This document shows, in pieces, positions 52,405 through 62,690 of a DNA stretch of 64,000 nt. A program made the translations under genes and the position numbers. The stretch covers positions 62,001-126,000 of the forward strand of contig NZ_MPDM01000005.1 in the NCBI RefSeq assembly GCF_001936115.1, read 5' to 3'. The stretch's first letter is position 1; the number at the start of each line of letters is the position of its first letter. Source of the stretch: Boudabousia marimammalium. GTDB lineage: Bacteria > Actinomycetota > Actinomycetes > Actinomycetales > Actinomycetaceae. The notes beneath the pieces are model-generated. The model was given only the letters and a program-made list of their open reading frames with translations. It had not been told where the DNA came from and searched no databases.

Positions 52405-53817
52405 ATGCCCCAGGATAGGTTCCCCAGTCGTAAACGCTTGCACCAAACACGCCCGCAAAGCGCCGAAGCGTATCGGTTCCGGTGGCAGCCGGCGCCTAAA
52501 GCTGCAGATTCTACGTCAGCTACACCGGCCCCAACCGATTCGGCTGCCCGCCGGCGGACTAGCCCCGCGCCGGAAGAGACACTGTCTCCACCGTTGCTGC
52601 GTCCCCGCTGGGTGGCTACCCCGCCGCCGCGTCGTCCGGGGGAATCACTTGCCTCAGTGTTGGTGGGCGCTAATCCGAAGGGGGCAATTCGGCGAATCTC
52701 TTTGGCTGTCCGCTCCAGCCTTGACAGCCTCACCGCCACGACAGAAAAGCCTTTGGTGATGGTGGCTTGCTCCGGTGGTGCGGATTCTTTAGCTTTGGCT
52801 GTCGCCACAATCGACTTATGTTCACGTCGCAAAATTCCAGTTCACACGGTTACCATTGACCATGGAGTGCGGGAAGGTTCCGCCGCGGAAGCTCAGCGGG
52901 TCGCAGACCTGTGCCGGCAGCTGGGTGCGGACGAGGCCGAGGTGGTCCCCCTCGACGAAATCGCAATGCGTAATGCCCGGTGGCTATCCGGTCCCGAAGG
53001 TGGGGCGCGGGAAGCTCGGCACGCAGCTTTGAACCGGGTCGGCCGCGTGCTTAAACGCGCCCGAGGCTTGCAGGTCATGACTTTCTACGGTCACACCATG
53101 GATGATCAGGCAGAAACTGTACTGTTGGGTTTGGCCCGCGGTTCTGGTTTACGCTCCCTGGCCGGGATGTCCCCGGTGACGATGCCCGATCGGGAAGAGC
53201 ACCCGATCACGGTTCATCCGCTGCTCCTAATTCGCCGCACTGATACGGTCAGTGCCTGTGAAGCCTTGCGACTATTACCGGTAGATGATCCGACCAACCG
53301 GGCGAACGGCCCTTGGCGGGCCGCGGATGGTTCCGCTTTGCGCCGCGCGGCTGTGCGTGAGTTCGCCCTGCCTTCTCTCTCTTCGGCTTTAGGTAAAGAT
53401 GTTGCTCCTAATCTCACCCGCACCGCGCAGCAGTTGCGTCGTGATAATGACTGTTTGGATGAGATTGCCGCTCAAGTGCTGGAAATGGTTCGTTGTGAAC
53501 CCGGTATTTCTGCCTATACTCGGCGGCCGGCGAAAGTTGATTTGGACTGGGAGAAGCTCCGCGGACTACATGAGGGCATTTTGACCCGAGTGCTCCGTTT
53601 TGCCGCTTTGGAAGCGGGCGCGGATGCGGCGGCGCTTAACTCTGGACACATTGACTCCATGGTTACTTTGGTTTTGCACTACACTGGTCAGGGTGCGCTG
53701 TTCCTGCCCGGAAAAATTGTGGCGCAACGGGTGCGGCTGGATCCGCCTACTGAGAAGGGCCAGCCGGGATTGATTACCCCACAACCGGATGCGCCGATTC
53801 GATTACGATTCTCCTAG
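52405..53817 (+). CDS. tilS: tRNA(Ile)-lysidine synthetase with N-terminal extension
   Basis: It modifies C34 of tRNA-Ile(CAU) to lysidine. The 470-aa protein has an about 110-residue Pro/Arg-rich N-terminal extension, then the PP-loop VMVACSGGADSLALAVATIDL, VTIDHGVREGSA and the TILS-type YGHTMDDQAETVLLGLARGSGLRSLAGM. The C-terminal substrate region is short (LHYTGQGALFLPGKIV). ATG 52405 is set by AGGAGG 9 bases upstream; if the PP-loop domain alone were translated the start would be near 52690, with no good site. Confidence 0.92.
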   Translation: MPQDRFPSRKRLHQTRPQSAEAYRFRWQPAPKAADSTSATPAPTDSAARRRTSPAPEETLSPPLLRPRWVATPPPRRPGESLASVLVGANPKGAIRRISLAVRSSLDSLTATTEKPLVMVACSGGADSLALAVATIDLCSRRKIPVHTVTIDHGVREGSAAEAQRVADLCRQLGADEAEVVPLDEIAMRNARWLSGPEGGAREARHAALNRVGRVLKRARGLQVMTFYGHTMDDQAETVLLGLARGSGLRSLAGMSPVTMPDREEHPITVHPLLLIRRTDTVSACEALRLLPVDDPTNRANGPWRAADGSALRRAAVREFALPSLSSALGKDVAPNLTRTAQQLRRDNDCLDEIAAQVLEMVRCEPGISAYTRRPAKVDLDWEKLRGLHEGILTRVLRFAALEAGADAAALNSGHIDSMVTLVLHYTGQGALFLPGKIVAQRVRLDPPTEKGQPGLITPQPDAPIRLRFS

Positions 53818-53910
53818 CCGCCACCGCGCGCACCTTTGGCGGGTTAAGATAGGGACGAGGGGGCACGCCGTGTGCTTCTCTCCGGTGTGACCGACTTTGA
53901 AGGAGCGCAA

Positions 53911-54468
53911 ATGAAGGCAGAAGCCATTAAGTCTGAGCTAGTAGATATTCTCGTTACCAAAGAACAGATGGAAGCCAGACTGGCTGAGATTGCTGCTGAA
54001 ATCGATCGAGACTATGCCGATAAGGACCTGCTTTTGGTGGGCGTGCTCAAAGGCGCCATCATGGTAATGGCTGATCTTTCCCGGGCTATCACCCTGCCCA
54101 TCTCCATGGACTGGATGGCGGTTTCTTCCTACGGCGCCGGCACTAAATCGTCTGGTGTGGTGCGGATCTTGAAGGACCTTGACACCGATTTACAGGGGCG
54201 TCACGTGCTCATCGTGGAAGATATTATCGACACCGGTTTGACACTTGCTTGGTTGAAGCGGAACCTAGAGGCCCGCGGGGCTGCTTCAGTGAAGATTATG
54301 ACCGCTTTGCGTAAGCCTGATGCCGCTAAGGTTGAGGTTGAGGTCGCCTACGTGGGCTTCGATATTCCTAACGATTTTGTCATTGGGTACGGGCTGGATT
54401 ACGCCGAAAAGTACCGCAATCTGGATGTCGTGGGTGTGCTTTCCCCCTCGGTTTACGCTGATAAGTAG
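53911..54468 (+). CDS. hpt: Hypoxanthine phosphoribosyltransferase
   Basis: A purine salvage enzyme of 185 aa that makes IMP/GMP from hypoxanthine or guanine. The PRPP motif is HVLIVEDIIDTGLTLAWL. LLVGVLKGAIMVMADLSRAI and the C-terminal VGFDIPNDFVIGYGLDYAE segment are diagnostic. ATG 53911 with GGAG. It works with the purine permease at 23363. Position between tilS and ftsH is conserved in actinobacteria. Confidence 0.96.
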   Translation: MKAEAIKSELVDILVTKEQMEARLAEIAAEIDRDYADKDLLLVGVLKGAIMVMADLSRAITLPISMDWMAVSSYGAGTKSSGVVRILKDLDTDLQGRHVLIVEDIIDTGLTLAWLKRNLEARGAASVKIMTALRKPDAAKVEVEVAYVGFDIPNDFVIGYGLDYAEKYRNLDVVGVLSPSVYADK

Positions 54469-54600
54469 AGGTCCCGCTTACGCGGTAAGCGAGTTTAGTG
54501 TCATTGCGTCCGATTTGGACGGAAAAAGTATCGAAAACCGTGTAATTTGCTGTGCAGAGTACAGTGAATTGCATTATGTGTAGTCCAGAAAGGTAGTGCA

Positions 54601-56676
54601 TTGGCAGAAACGAAGAAAGCAAAGCCAAACGGGCGGAAGTGGATGTGGGTGCTACCCGCACTGGTTCTGGTCGTCCTTTTGGGCAGCACCATCAGCACGC
54701 TGTTCGGCCCCTCCCAGATTGATACCTCTGAAGGTATGGAGCTGCTGCGTGGCAACACCGTGCAGAGGGTAGTCGTCAATGACGGCACCCAGCGGGTGAA
54801 CCTGACTTTGAAAGAGGCTTATACGACGCCTGCGCGCGGGGAACTCCCCGCCGAACCGCGCGGCAAAGAGGTCAGCTTCGTGTACTCCCAAGCGCAAGCA
54901 AGCGGGGTCATTGACCTGATCAACCGAAAAGTACCAGAGCAGGGCTACAACACTTTGAACCCCCAGCCTTCGGTACTGACTTCCATTGCGAACCTGGTTC
55001 TCCCCATGGTGATTTTCGTGGGTGGTCTATTCTTCCTCTACCGTTACCTACTTAAAAACTCCGGCGGCCTAGGTGGTCTGGGTGGATTCTCCAAAGCTAA
55101 GGCCAAAGAGTTTGATCATGAGAACCCGACCGTTACCTTCGCTGACGTAGCCGGCGAAGACGAAGCCGTTGAGGAACTAGAAGAAATCCGTGACTTCCTG
55201 ACCAACCCCTCGAAATACACTGAGCTTGGTGCGCGGATCCCCCGGGGTGTCATGCTGTACGGTCCTCCCGGTACCGGTAAAACCCTGCTAGCTAGAGCGG
55301 TCGCTGGTGAAGCGAAGGTTCCTTTCTTCTCCATTTCCGGCTCAGAGTTCGTGGAAATGTACGCCGGCGTGGGCGCCTCCCGTGTCCGTGACCTGTTCGT
55401 GCGCGCTAAGGCCGCAGAACCCGCCATTATCTTCGTGGATGAAATCGACGCAGTCGGCGGCTCCCGTGGTTACGCCATGGGCGGTGGCGGTGAAGAACGC
55501 GAACAGACGCTGAACCAGATGCTGGTGGAAATGGACGGCTTCGATGAGCGGACCTCCGTCATCGTTATCGCTGCGACTAACCGCCCCGATATTCTTGACT
55601 CTGCCCTGCTCCGTCCGGGACGTTTCGACCGTCAGATTTCGGTGGAAGCCCCAGACCTGAAGGGCCGCGCCGCGATTTTGCAGGTACACGCCAAAGGCAA
55701 ACCTATGATGCCTGATGTCGATCTTACAGCCGTCGCGAAGCGCACCCCAGGTTTCACCGGAGCTGACCTAGCCAACGTGCTCAATGAAGCAGCCTTGCTG
55801 ACGGCCCGTGAAAACGCGGATGTGATTGATATCCGTGCGATTGATGAAGCTATCGACCGTGTGATTGCTGGCCCACAAAAACGGACCCGCGTCATGAACG
55901 AGCATGACAAGCTTGTCACCGCGTATCACGAGGGCGGACACGCCCTCTGTGCGGCCGCCCTGAACTACACTGATCCAGTTACGAAGGTGACGATTCTGCC
56001 GCGTGGACGCGCACTCGGCTACACCATGGTGATGCCCTCAGAGGACCGCTATTCACGTACCCGCAATCAGCTTCTCGATGATCTGGTTTATGCCCTAGGT
56101 GGTAGGGTCGCGGAAGAGTTAGTCTTTAGAGATCCTTCGACCGGTGCTTCCAACGATATTGAGAACGCCACCGCGAATGCCCGCAAGATGGTCACCGACT
56201 ACGGTTTTAGCTCCAAGATTGGTAACGTCAAGCTGGGCGGTGGGCAGTCTGATGGGCTCACTGGTAGTCGCTACGGCGGCAAGCAGGAAGCCCCCGTTTC
56301 CGGTCAAGTCGCAGCCACCGTGGACGAAGAAATCCGCGCCCTGATGGACCACGCCACCCGTGAAGCTTGGGAGATTCTGACCCGTAACCGTAAGGTTTTG
56401 GATCGTTTGGCGGGTCGGCTGCTGGAAGCTGAAACGCTGCTGGAAGATGAGCTGGCGGAAATCTTCCACGATGTCGTCAAACAGCCTGACCGTGAGGTCT
56501 GGAACTACCTGAACGAAGCTGCCATTGAGGGTGCCGTTTTCGGTCACCCCATTGGTACAGGGGAAGGAGAAGTCCCCACCACCCCGAGTGCTCCGGTGGT
56601 AGAGCTGGAAGAGCACGGTCCCGATGGCAGCACACCCGTCGAGGGTGTCGAGGGCGCCGATCAGCCGCAGGAATGA
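54601..56676 (+). CDS. ftsH: Membrane-anchored ATP-dependent zinc metalloprotease FtsH
   Basis: A quality-control protease of 691 aa. Two membrane helices ([20 protein letters not shown] and [20 protein letters not shown]) bracket a short external domain. The AAA+ domain has Walker A GPPGTGKT, Walker B IIFVDEID, and the second region of homology [21 protein letters not shown]. The zinc site is [14 protein letters not shown] start at 54601 (AAAGG upstream). folE follows 4 bp after its stop. Confidence 0.97.
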   Translation: MAETKKAKPNGRKWMWVLPALVLVVLLGSTISTLFGPSQIDTSEGMELLRGNTVQRVVVNDGTQRVNLTLKEAYTTPARGELPAEPRGKEVSFVYSQAQASGVIDLINRKVPEQGYNTLNPQPSVLTSIANLVLPMVIFVGGLFFLYRYLLKNSGGLGGLGGFSKAKAKEFDHENPTVTFADVAGEDEAVEELEEIRDFLTNPSKYTELGARIPRGVMLYGPPGTGKTLLARAVAGEAKVPFFSISGSEFVEMYAGVGASRVRDLFVRAKAAEPAIIFVDEIDAVGGSRGYAMGGGGEEREQTLNQMLVEMDGFDERTSVIVIAATNRPDILDSALLRPGRFDRQISVEAPDLKGRAAILQVHAKGKPMMPDVDLTAVAKRTPGFTGADLANVLNEAALLTARENADVIDIRAIDEAIDRVIAGPQKRTRVMNEHDKLVTAYHEGGHALCAAALNYTDPVTKVTILPRGRALGYTMVMPSEDRYSRTRNQLLDDLVYALGGRVAEELVFRDPSTGASNDIENATANARKMVTDYGFSSKIGNVKLGGGQSDGLTGSRYGGKQEAPVSGQVAATVDEEIRALMDHATREAWEILTRNRKVLDRLAGRLLEAETLLEDELAEIFHDVVKQPDREVWNYLNEAAIEGAVFGHPIGTGEGEVPTTPSAPVVELEEHGPDGSTPVEGVEGADQPQE

Positions 56677-56680
56677 AACC

Positions 56681-57274
56681 ATGAGTGAAGCAATCGACCT
56701 GAAATCAGTAGAGCAGGCAGTCACTGATTTGCTGAAGGCACTAGGGGAAGATCCTACTCGTCCTGGATTGGTTGACACGCCGAAGCGGGTGGCAAAAGCC
56801 TGGCAGGAGATGCTGAACGGCCAAGCCGCGGAGCCAGTACAGCAGCTTGAAACGGTTTTTGAAAGCCACCACTCAGATCTGGTGATTGTCCGAGATATCG
56901 GTTTCGAGTCAGTCTGCGAACACCATTTGTTACCCTTCAAGGGCGTCGCCCATATTGGGTACATTCCGCGTGACGGGAAAGTAGTCGGCTTATCTAAACT
57001 GGCCCGCCTAGTGGACGGTTATGCGCACCGCCTCCAGTTACAAGAAAAGCTGACGAACCAGATTGCTGACGCTCTACAAGAGGCCCTCGACCCGATCGGG
57101 GTGGGGGTCGTAATGGAGGCAGAGCATACCTGTATGAGTGTGCGGGGAGTCCGGCAGAGACTGGCGGATACGGTAACCATCGCGGGGCGTGGAGAGTGCG
57201 CGCCCGGTGGCTCTCATCGCGCTGATTTTCTGGCCCTACTGGGTAACCCTCACGTGGACGGTGACCATGAATGA
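56681..57274 (+). CDS. folE: GTP cyclohydrolase I
   Basis: First enzyme of folate synthesis, GTP to dihydroneopterin triphosphate. 197 aa with [22 protein letters not shown], and the second zinc ligand in [16 protein letters not shown] 56681, four bases after the ftsH stop. Its stop overlaps folP by 4 bp. Confidence 0.97.
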   Translation: MSEAIDLKSVEQAVTDLLKALGEDPTRPGLVDTPKRVAKAWQEMLNGQAAEPVQQLETVFESHHSDLVIVRDIGFESVCEHHLLPFKGVAHIGYIPRDGKVVGLSKLARLVDGYAHRLQLQEKLTNQIADALQEALDPIGVGVVMEAEHTCMSVRGVRQRLADTVTIAGRGECAPGGSHRADFLALLGNPHVDGDHE

Positions 57275-58110
57275 AAGCCTCCCAGCTTGAATTGATTGCT
57301 CCTGGCCCTTTGCGAATCATGGGGATTCTCAATGTGACGCCAGATTCCTTCTCCGATGGCGGGAAATGGAACACCCTCGACCTCGGCCTAGAAAGAGCCG
57401 AAGAGATGCGCGCGGAAGGGGCGGACCTAATCGATATTGGGGGAGAATCCACCCGGCCCGGCTCCACGCGAATCAGCCCGGCGGAAGAATGTGACCGCAT
57501 CCTGCCGCTGGTGGAAGCAATGACGGCTGAGGGCTTCGCGATTTCGGTTGATACTTTGCATGCTGAGACGGCTCAAGCCTGTTTGAGCTACGGTGTAGAC
57601 ATTATTAACGATGTTTCCGGCGGCCACTATGATGCCAAAATGGCCGCAGTAATCGCTGGGTCAGGGGCACTCTATGTTTGCCAACATTGGCGTGGAACCC
57701 CGGATGTGATGGATCAGCTGACCGACTACGGGAGTGACCTGGTCGGCACCGTTTGGGCTGAACTAGAAGCTAGCATCGCTGAGTTACAATCTGCCGGCGT
57801 CAAAAACGAACAGATTATTATTGACCCGGGTCTGGGATTTTCGAAAACCGCCACACAGTCGTGGGAACTGGTTGATAGAATTGGCGAAATAACTGAAAAA
57901 TCATACCCGGTGCTGGTTGGTGCTTCGCGCAAACGGTTTTTGAACACGCAACTGGTATCCGAACCGACCATGGCGCAACGTGATTTTGCGACCGCCCAAA
58001 TATCTGCGCAAATGGCGCGCAGTAATGTTTGGGCAGTGAGAGTACACAATGTGGCTGCAAGCAGGCAGCTACTGGAGACGCAGACTACGGAGGATCCCCG
58101 TGAACAATGA
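57271..58110 (+). CDS. folP: Dihydropteroate synthase
   Basis: It joins p-aminobenzoate to the pterin; target of sulfonamides. 279 aa with [31 protein letters not shown] and [20 protein letters not shown]. The SRKRF loop ([10 protein letters not shown]) is present. ATG overlaps the folE stop (ATGA) and its 3' end overlaps folBK by 11 bp, giving tight coupling. Confidence 0.96.
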   Translation: MKASQLELIAPGPLRIMGILNVTPDSFSDGGKWNTLDLGLERAEEMRAEGADLIDIGGESTRPGSTRISPAEECDRILPLVEAMTAEGFAISVDTLHAETAQACLSYGVDIINDVSGGHYDAKMAAVIAGSGALYVCQHWRGTPDVMDQLTDYGSDLVGTVWAELEASIAELQSAGVKNEQIIIDPGLGFSKTATQSWELVDRIGEITEKSYPVLVGASRKRFLNTQLVSEPTMAQRDFATAQISAQMARSNVWAVRVHNVAASRQLLETQTTEDPREQ

Positions 58111-59575
58111 CATTATTCGAATCCAAGGAATATCGGTCCTTGGATACCATGGGGTGCACGAATGGGAACGCGTCCAGGGACAGCAGTTCATCGCCGATAT
58201 AGAGCTGTCGGTCGACACCGAGGTGGCTGCCCACAGCGACGAACTTGACGACACCGTAAACTATTCAGACCTCGCTAAAAAAGTTCATTCTATTATTGCG
58301 GGAAATACCTTCAACCTGCTTGAGTCTGTCGCGCAGCGCGTAGCTGTCGGAGTGCTGGATGATGAGCGGATTCTGGCCGTGAAAATCACTTTGCATAAGC
58401 CTGCCGCTGATTGCGGAGTGGGGGCCTCCGATGTTTCAGTTGCGATTGAGCGTGACCGCAGCTGGTATGCGGACTATGTTAATGTGTTGGGATCGGAGTC
58501 AGCTGAGCCTTCCTCCCCTGAGGACGAAGCAGAGGGAAACGAAGCTGGTGAAGAACCAGATTCTGCTATGCCGGTGGTGGTTTCCGCTCCGAATCCTAGC
58601 TTTGCTTCCTTCGCTGAACTCCTTAAGGGGGATACAGAAACCGATCATGCTCAAACCGATGATGAAACCGTAGTTGGAGAAGCTGAGGCAGAACAACCGC
58701 ATCATATTTTCACAGACAAATACGTGCTGGCGCTAGGTGCGAACATCGGCGCTACGCAGCATAATCTGAGGTGGGCGGTTGGACAGTTAGAGAGTCATCC
58801 TCTGATTGAACTGCTGGAAGTCTCTCCGCTGGTAAAAACTCCAGCGGCTTTGGCTCCCGGGCAAGCTCCGCAGCCAGACTACTCCAATGCGATCGTTATT
58901 TTGACTACTGAGCTTTCAGTGGAAGCACTATTTGAGTTTACGCAGAATCTGGAAGTTAAAGCGGGACGTAGACTGGGTGAGCACTGGCAGCCGCGTCCCC
59001 TTGATATCGACATTATTGCCATCGGGAATCAGCGCTGGCAAAATGATCGGCTAACTATTCCGCACCCCCGTGCCCACGAACGCATCTTCGTGCTGGGCCC
59101 CTGGGCGATGACCGACCAGGAAGCAAGTTTCCCGGACGGTCAGTTGGTTGCTGACATGGCAGATGCCCTTCCCACTAGGGACGACATAGTCTCCTTCGAT
59201 ACTGATTGGCTAGCTGAAGGCTTCCCTGCGGCCCCGCTCGTGGTGGCCGAGGAAGACCCGGTTCCAACCTTCACCCAGGCTGCTGATGTAGTCACTGAAA
59301 CGGTTAAGAGCGTTCCTCGACGCAGATCAATTCGTGAGCGGCTACAGGAAAAAGACCCCGTAGTTGCGCAAATGGAACGTGAACTCAAAGACGGTAATGA
59401 GGACGCGAAAAGCGTCCTGAATACAGCTGATCTACCTGCGCAGTCCCCCGCTGTGCGTACCTCAACCTCAATGCGGCGGGTCGTTGTTCGTCCAACCACC
59501 ACCGGTACTATCCCGATCCTGCCTCCGGAGGATTTCGACAGCATAATCTCGGATGAAGCCGAAAAGGGCAAGTGA
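58100..59575 (+). CDS. folBK: FolB-FolK fusion (dihydroneopterin aldolase + HPPK)
   Basis: A bifunctional enzyme of 491 aa for the two steps between FolE and FolP. FolB domain, residues 1-120: YHGVHEWERVQGQQF, VAHSDELDDTVNYSDL and the Lys in ITLHKPAADCGV. A 90-residue acidic linker follows. FolK domain, about 205-375: LALGANIGATQHNLRWAV, EHWQPRPLDIDIIAIG and PHPRAHERIFVLGPW. A C-terminal tail of about 115 residues is low complexity. GTG 58100 with GGAGGA. In many actinobacteria the two are separate neighbouring genes, so the fusion is a genus-level trait at most. Confidence 0.93.
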   Translation: MNNDIIRIQGISVLGYHGVHEWERVQGQQFIADIELSVDTEVAAHSDELDDTVNYSDLAKKVHSIIAGNTFNLLESVAQRVAVGVLDDERILAVKITLHKPAADCGVGASDVSVAIERDRSWYADYVNVLGSESAEPSSPEDEAEGNEAGEEPDSAMPVVVSAPNPSFASFAELLKGDTETDHAQTDDETVVGEAEAEQPHHIFTDKYVLALGANIGATQHNLRWAVGQLESHPLIELLEVSPLVKTPAALAPGQAPQPDYSNAIVILTTELSVEALFEFTQNLEVKAGRRLGEHWQPRPLDIDIIAIGNQRWQNDRLTIPHPRAHERIFVLGPWAMTDQEASFPDGQLVADMADALPTRDDIVSFDTDWLAEGFPAAPLVVAEEDPVPTFTQAADVVTETVKSVPRRRSIRERLQEKDPVVAQMERELKDGNEDAKSVLNTADLPAQSPAVRTSTSMRRVVVRPTTTGTIPILPPEDFDSIISDEAEKGK

Positions 59576-60096
59576 TGAAACGCTTAAACTATCTGCTACT
59601 AGCGGGTATTGTGCTGATAGCAGGAGTAGGCGGTTGGGTCATTACACAGTGGATCATTGTCAATGCGTATAATCCCATCGTGATGACGCCGCTATTGTCC
59701 ATTTTGTTTTTCGGGGTAGCTGTCTATCTGTTTGTGCAGGGCCGTCAAGTACTCAAACTCAAGCGCCGTGAACGGACCAGGATGACTCCTCTAGGTGCCT
59801 TCCGTGTGGTTGTGATGTCACATTCTGGCGCCTACACTGCCTCCCTGTTCTTAGGTTTGCTGACCAGTCAAATCTGGATTGGCGCAGCCCACTGGGAGAT
59901 TCCGCTCCTTCGGACCAATGCCCTCTACGCAGGATTAAACGCTCTGGGAGCCCTAGCCCTGCTAATTGTGTCCATCATTGTGGAACGCTGGTGCGTGATT
60001 GATGATGACGAGAATAGTAACGATCAGGTATCTCATCCTCGTCCAATGAATGTTCCCCGGCGTGCCACTTCTCGAAGTGACTCCCTTTTGCCTTAA
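59575..60096 (+). CDS. DUF3180 membrane protein
   Basis: A 173-aa protein with four helices (YLLLAGIVLIAGVGGWVI, PLLSILFFGVAVYLFV, SGAYTASLFLGLLTSQIWI, GLNALGALALLIVSIIVE) and the central MTPLGAFRVVVMSHSGAY stretch of DUF3180. The family always follows folK in actinobacteria, but its role is not known. The start overlaps the folBK stop (TGATG); a GTG three bases earlier is possible. Confidence 0.88.
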   Translation: MKRLNYLLLAGIVLIAGVGGWVITQWIIVNAYNPIVMTPLLSILFFGVAVYLFVQGRQVLKLKRRERTRMTPLGAFRVVVMSHSGAYTASLFLGLLTSQIWIGAAHWEIPLLRTNALYAGLNALGALALLIVSIIVERWCVIDDDENSNDQVSHPRPMNVPRRATSRSDSLLP

Positions 60097-60105
60097 CGTC
60101 GAAAT

Positions 60106-61227
60106 ATGGATTCACGAGACCGGAAAAAGCCGAAGCCCCCAGCGGCGGGACGTCCTCGGCCTTTACCTCCCCGCGGTGACCAAGCTAGGTCCAATCGAGG
60201 AAACTCGGCTGGCGGGGACGGACGACAGCAGCAAGGCCCCAAGGGGCCTGCGGACGGGCGAAAAGAGCCGCAACCACCATTGAGTGTGTGGGAGCGTGCC
60301 CAGCAGATGGAGCGTGAAGCTCAAGAACGCGAAGCTAAACGTGCCTCACGTCCGCGCCCGCGTTCGGATCGTCCTGCCCCCAGTATGCGTAGCGAAGCTG
60401 ACCGCCTGCAAGAATCAGCTCGACGAGGGCGTGCCCCCAAAGCCGGAGCGACGGCGCGGCCCACGGCGCGGCCAGCAGGTAAAAGCAAGGCTCGTCCGAC
60501 GCCGTCAATCAAGGGAAGTGGACCTCGGGCTGCTGACCGGGCCCCTCGCACGCCCTCGGCGCGTCGGCGCCCAACCGCTAACCGTCCGCGGCCGAAGAAA
60601 CCCCAATCAGGGGGAGCGCGGGACTGGCTGGCAGGCAGCCGACTACTGGGATGGACCGTCCCGAAACAGCCCTTCCATAGCCTGCACTGGTTCGAGTGGG
60701 GTGCATGGGTGTTGCTATACCTAGGGATTGCCCTGATGGTTATAGCAGCGATCGTGATTGGGATTTTCCGCATGGACGATTCCGGTGCGGAAGATCCCCA
60801 ACAAGTTGAAGCCCGCTCCACAACTGAAGTTCCCGTGCAAGTGTACCGGTGCGAATTATCGGATTTAGATGTCTCAGTGAAGCTGCCATCCACTCAGCTT
60901 GATCACGGCAAACCGGTCAAGTTTGCGCTGATGCTCAGCAATAAGAGCGACTACCCGTGTAATTTGGAGGCCTCGCCCAATGAGTTGGGCGTGAAGATTG
61001 TTTCTGGTCCCGCACAAGTGTATGATCCGAAAACCTGCGGGGAAGACACTAGCGACGTCATCTTGATTGCGGGCAGGTCCACAGTGGAATACGGCGTGCA
61101 ATGGGATGGGCATAGCCGGGATGGACAATGCAAGGTGGGTGACTGGGCAGAACCAGGAACCTACGTCGCTACCCCTTTCATCAAAGGTGATTTGGGTACG
61201 CCTGCCGCTCCCTTTGTCATTAAATAG
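60106..61227 (+). CDS. Membrane protein with basic disordered N-terminus and external domain
   Basis: A 373-aa protein. Residues 1-190 are disordered and rich in Arg, Pro, Lys and Ala (RPRPRSDRPAP, RPTARPAGKS). One helix (WVLLYLGIALMVIAAIVIGIF) then an extracellular domain of about 140 residues with two Cys pairs (YRCELSD / DYPCNLE / KTCGED / GQCKVGD). The external domain looks like a beta-sandwich. The basic tail may bind nucleic acid, membrane or divisome partners. It ends the folate operon. No family named. Confidence 0.7.
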   Translation: MDSRDRKKPKPPAAGRPRPLPPRGDQARSNRGNSAGGDGRQQQGPKGPADGRKEPQPPLSVWERAQQMEREAQEREAKRASRPRPRSDRPAPSMRSEADRLQESARRGRAPKAGATARPTARPAGKSKARPTPSIKGSGPRAADRAPRTPSARRRPTANRPRPKKPQSGGARDWLAGSRLLGWTVPKQPFHSLHWFEWGAWVLLYLGIALMVIAAIVIGIFRMDDSGAEDPQQVEARSTTEVPVQVYRCELSDLDVSVKLPSTQLDHGKPVKFALMLSNKSDYPCNLEASPNELGVKIVSGPAQVYDPKTCGEDTSDVILIAGRSTVEYGVQWDGHSRDGQCKVGDWAEPGTYVATPFIKGDLGTPAAPFVIK

Positions 61228-61273
61228 CCGGCGTAAAGACCGAAAAGTCTCCTCGGCTTCCCCGGTGGTTCCG

Positions 61274-62653
61274 CTAGCTGGCCGGTGCCAACCCGGCGGC
61301 AATCGCCTGCCGGATATGGTCCACAGCAGTGACTTTCATGCCGGCCGGTTTCGCTGCCGCATCCCAGCCTTGGCGGGGTACGATTGCGTGATTGAAACCT
61401 AAACGGTGGGCTTCAGCTAGCCGCCTTCCAATCGCTGTTGTGGAGCGTAGCTCTCCGGTTAATCCGACCTCACCGATCGCTACCAGACCGGCTTTTGGAG
61501 GCCTTCCCGTAGCGGCTGAGACCAAGGCCAGAGCCACGGCTGCGTCTACTGCCGGTTCCGTGGTTTTCGCTCCACCCACGGTAGAAACATAGACATCCTG
61601 GGAAGATAAATCGAAGCCGGCCCGGGCCTGCAAAACTGCTAGGGTCATGGCCACGCGGGAATGATCAACGCCTGCCGTGGTACGTCGCGGGGAGCCTCCG
61701 CCAGAAGCTGCGACTAGGGCCTGCACCTGAGTGGGCATGGGGCGCTGTCCTTCCACCGTGACAGTTACGCAGGTGCCCGACACGTCTGAAGCTGTGTCAC
61801 TCAAGAACAATCCCGAAGGGTCATCTACACCGTGGATGCCAAAATCTCCCATTTCAAAACAGCCCACCTCATCGGTTGCTCCGTACCGGTTCTTAATAGA
61901 ACGCAACAGGCGTAGGCGAGCGTGACGGTCGCCCTCGAAATGACAAACCACGTCCACTAAGTGTTCCAGGTTGCGCGGTCCCGCGATGGAACCATCCTTG
62001 GTGACATGTCCGACTAGAATGACCGGTAAATTACGGCGCTTAGCCATCGCAATCAAGGCTGCCGCCACGGCTCGAACCTGCGCGACGCCACCCGCGCTTC
62101 CATCGACCTCACTGGAAGTCATAGTCTGCACAGAGTCCACAATCAGGAGCGAAGGATTAGTGCTCTCAACCTGTCCCAGTACCGCTGAGACATCAGTTTC
62201 GGTCGCCAGCAGAAGAGAGTCATCGAGGGCGTTAATCCGTTCGGCCCGCAGTCGCACCTGGGAGGCAGACTCTTCACCGGTCACATACAGGACGGGGGAG
62301 AGCCCATCTCGGCGCGAAGCGGCAGCCGCTTTGGCGGAAACTTCCAGCAGGAGAGTAGATTTTCCGACACCAGGTTCGCCGGTGAGCAGGACGACCGCGC
62401 CGGGAACGTAGCCGCCACCCAGCACTCTGTCGAGTTCCGGCACCCCCGTGGAGCGACGTTTAGTGGCCTGCCCATCAATCTGACTAATCGGTTGCGCCGG
62501 GGTAGCTGGGGCTAGACTCTGTACTTGGCCGGTAGCTTGTGGGAGGTTTTCCTCCAGGGTGGACCAGGCTTGGCACCCTCGGCACTGTCCCACCCATTTG
62601 GTTGTGCTCCAACCACATTCGGTGCAACTGTACAGGGTCTTTTGCCGTGCCAT
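61274..62653 (-). CDS. radA: DNA repair protein RadA
   Basis: A RecA-like helicase for branch migration in recombination. The 459-aa protein has the N-terminal zinc finger CTECGWSTTKWVGQCRGCQAW, Walker A GEPGVGKSTLL, the RadA-specific KNRYGATDEVG and a Lon-like C-terminal domain (VDAAVALALVSAATGRP, AIGEVGLTGELRS). Length is standard. It is convergent with the folate operon. Confidence 0.97.
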   Translation of the reverse strand: MARQKTLYSCTECGWSTTKWVGQCRGCQAWSTLEENLPQATGQVQSLAPATPAQPISQIDGQATKRRSTGVPELDRVLGGGYVPGAVVLLTGEPGVGKSTLLLEVSAKAAAASRRDGLSPVLYVTGEESASQVRLRAERINALDDSLLLATETDVSAVLGQVESTNPSLLIVDSVQTMTSSEVDGSAGGVAQVRAVAAALIAMAKRRNLPVILVGHVTKDGSIAGPRNLEHLVDVVCHFEGDRHARLRLLRSIKNRYGATDEVGCFEMGDFGIHGVDDPSGLFLSDTASDVSGTCVTVTVEGQRPMPTQVQALVAASGGGSPRRTTAGVDHSRVAMTLAVLQARAGFDLSSQDVYVSTVGGAKTTEPAVDAAVALALVSAATGRPPKAGLVAIGEVGLTGELRSTTAIGRRLAEAHRLGFNHAIVPRQGWDAAAKPAGMKVTAVDHIRQAIAAGLAPAS

Positions 62654-62690
62654 TTAAATTAGGATCCCTTTCGCTTTGATTTGACTGTGT

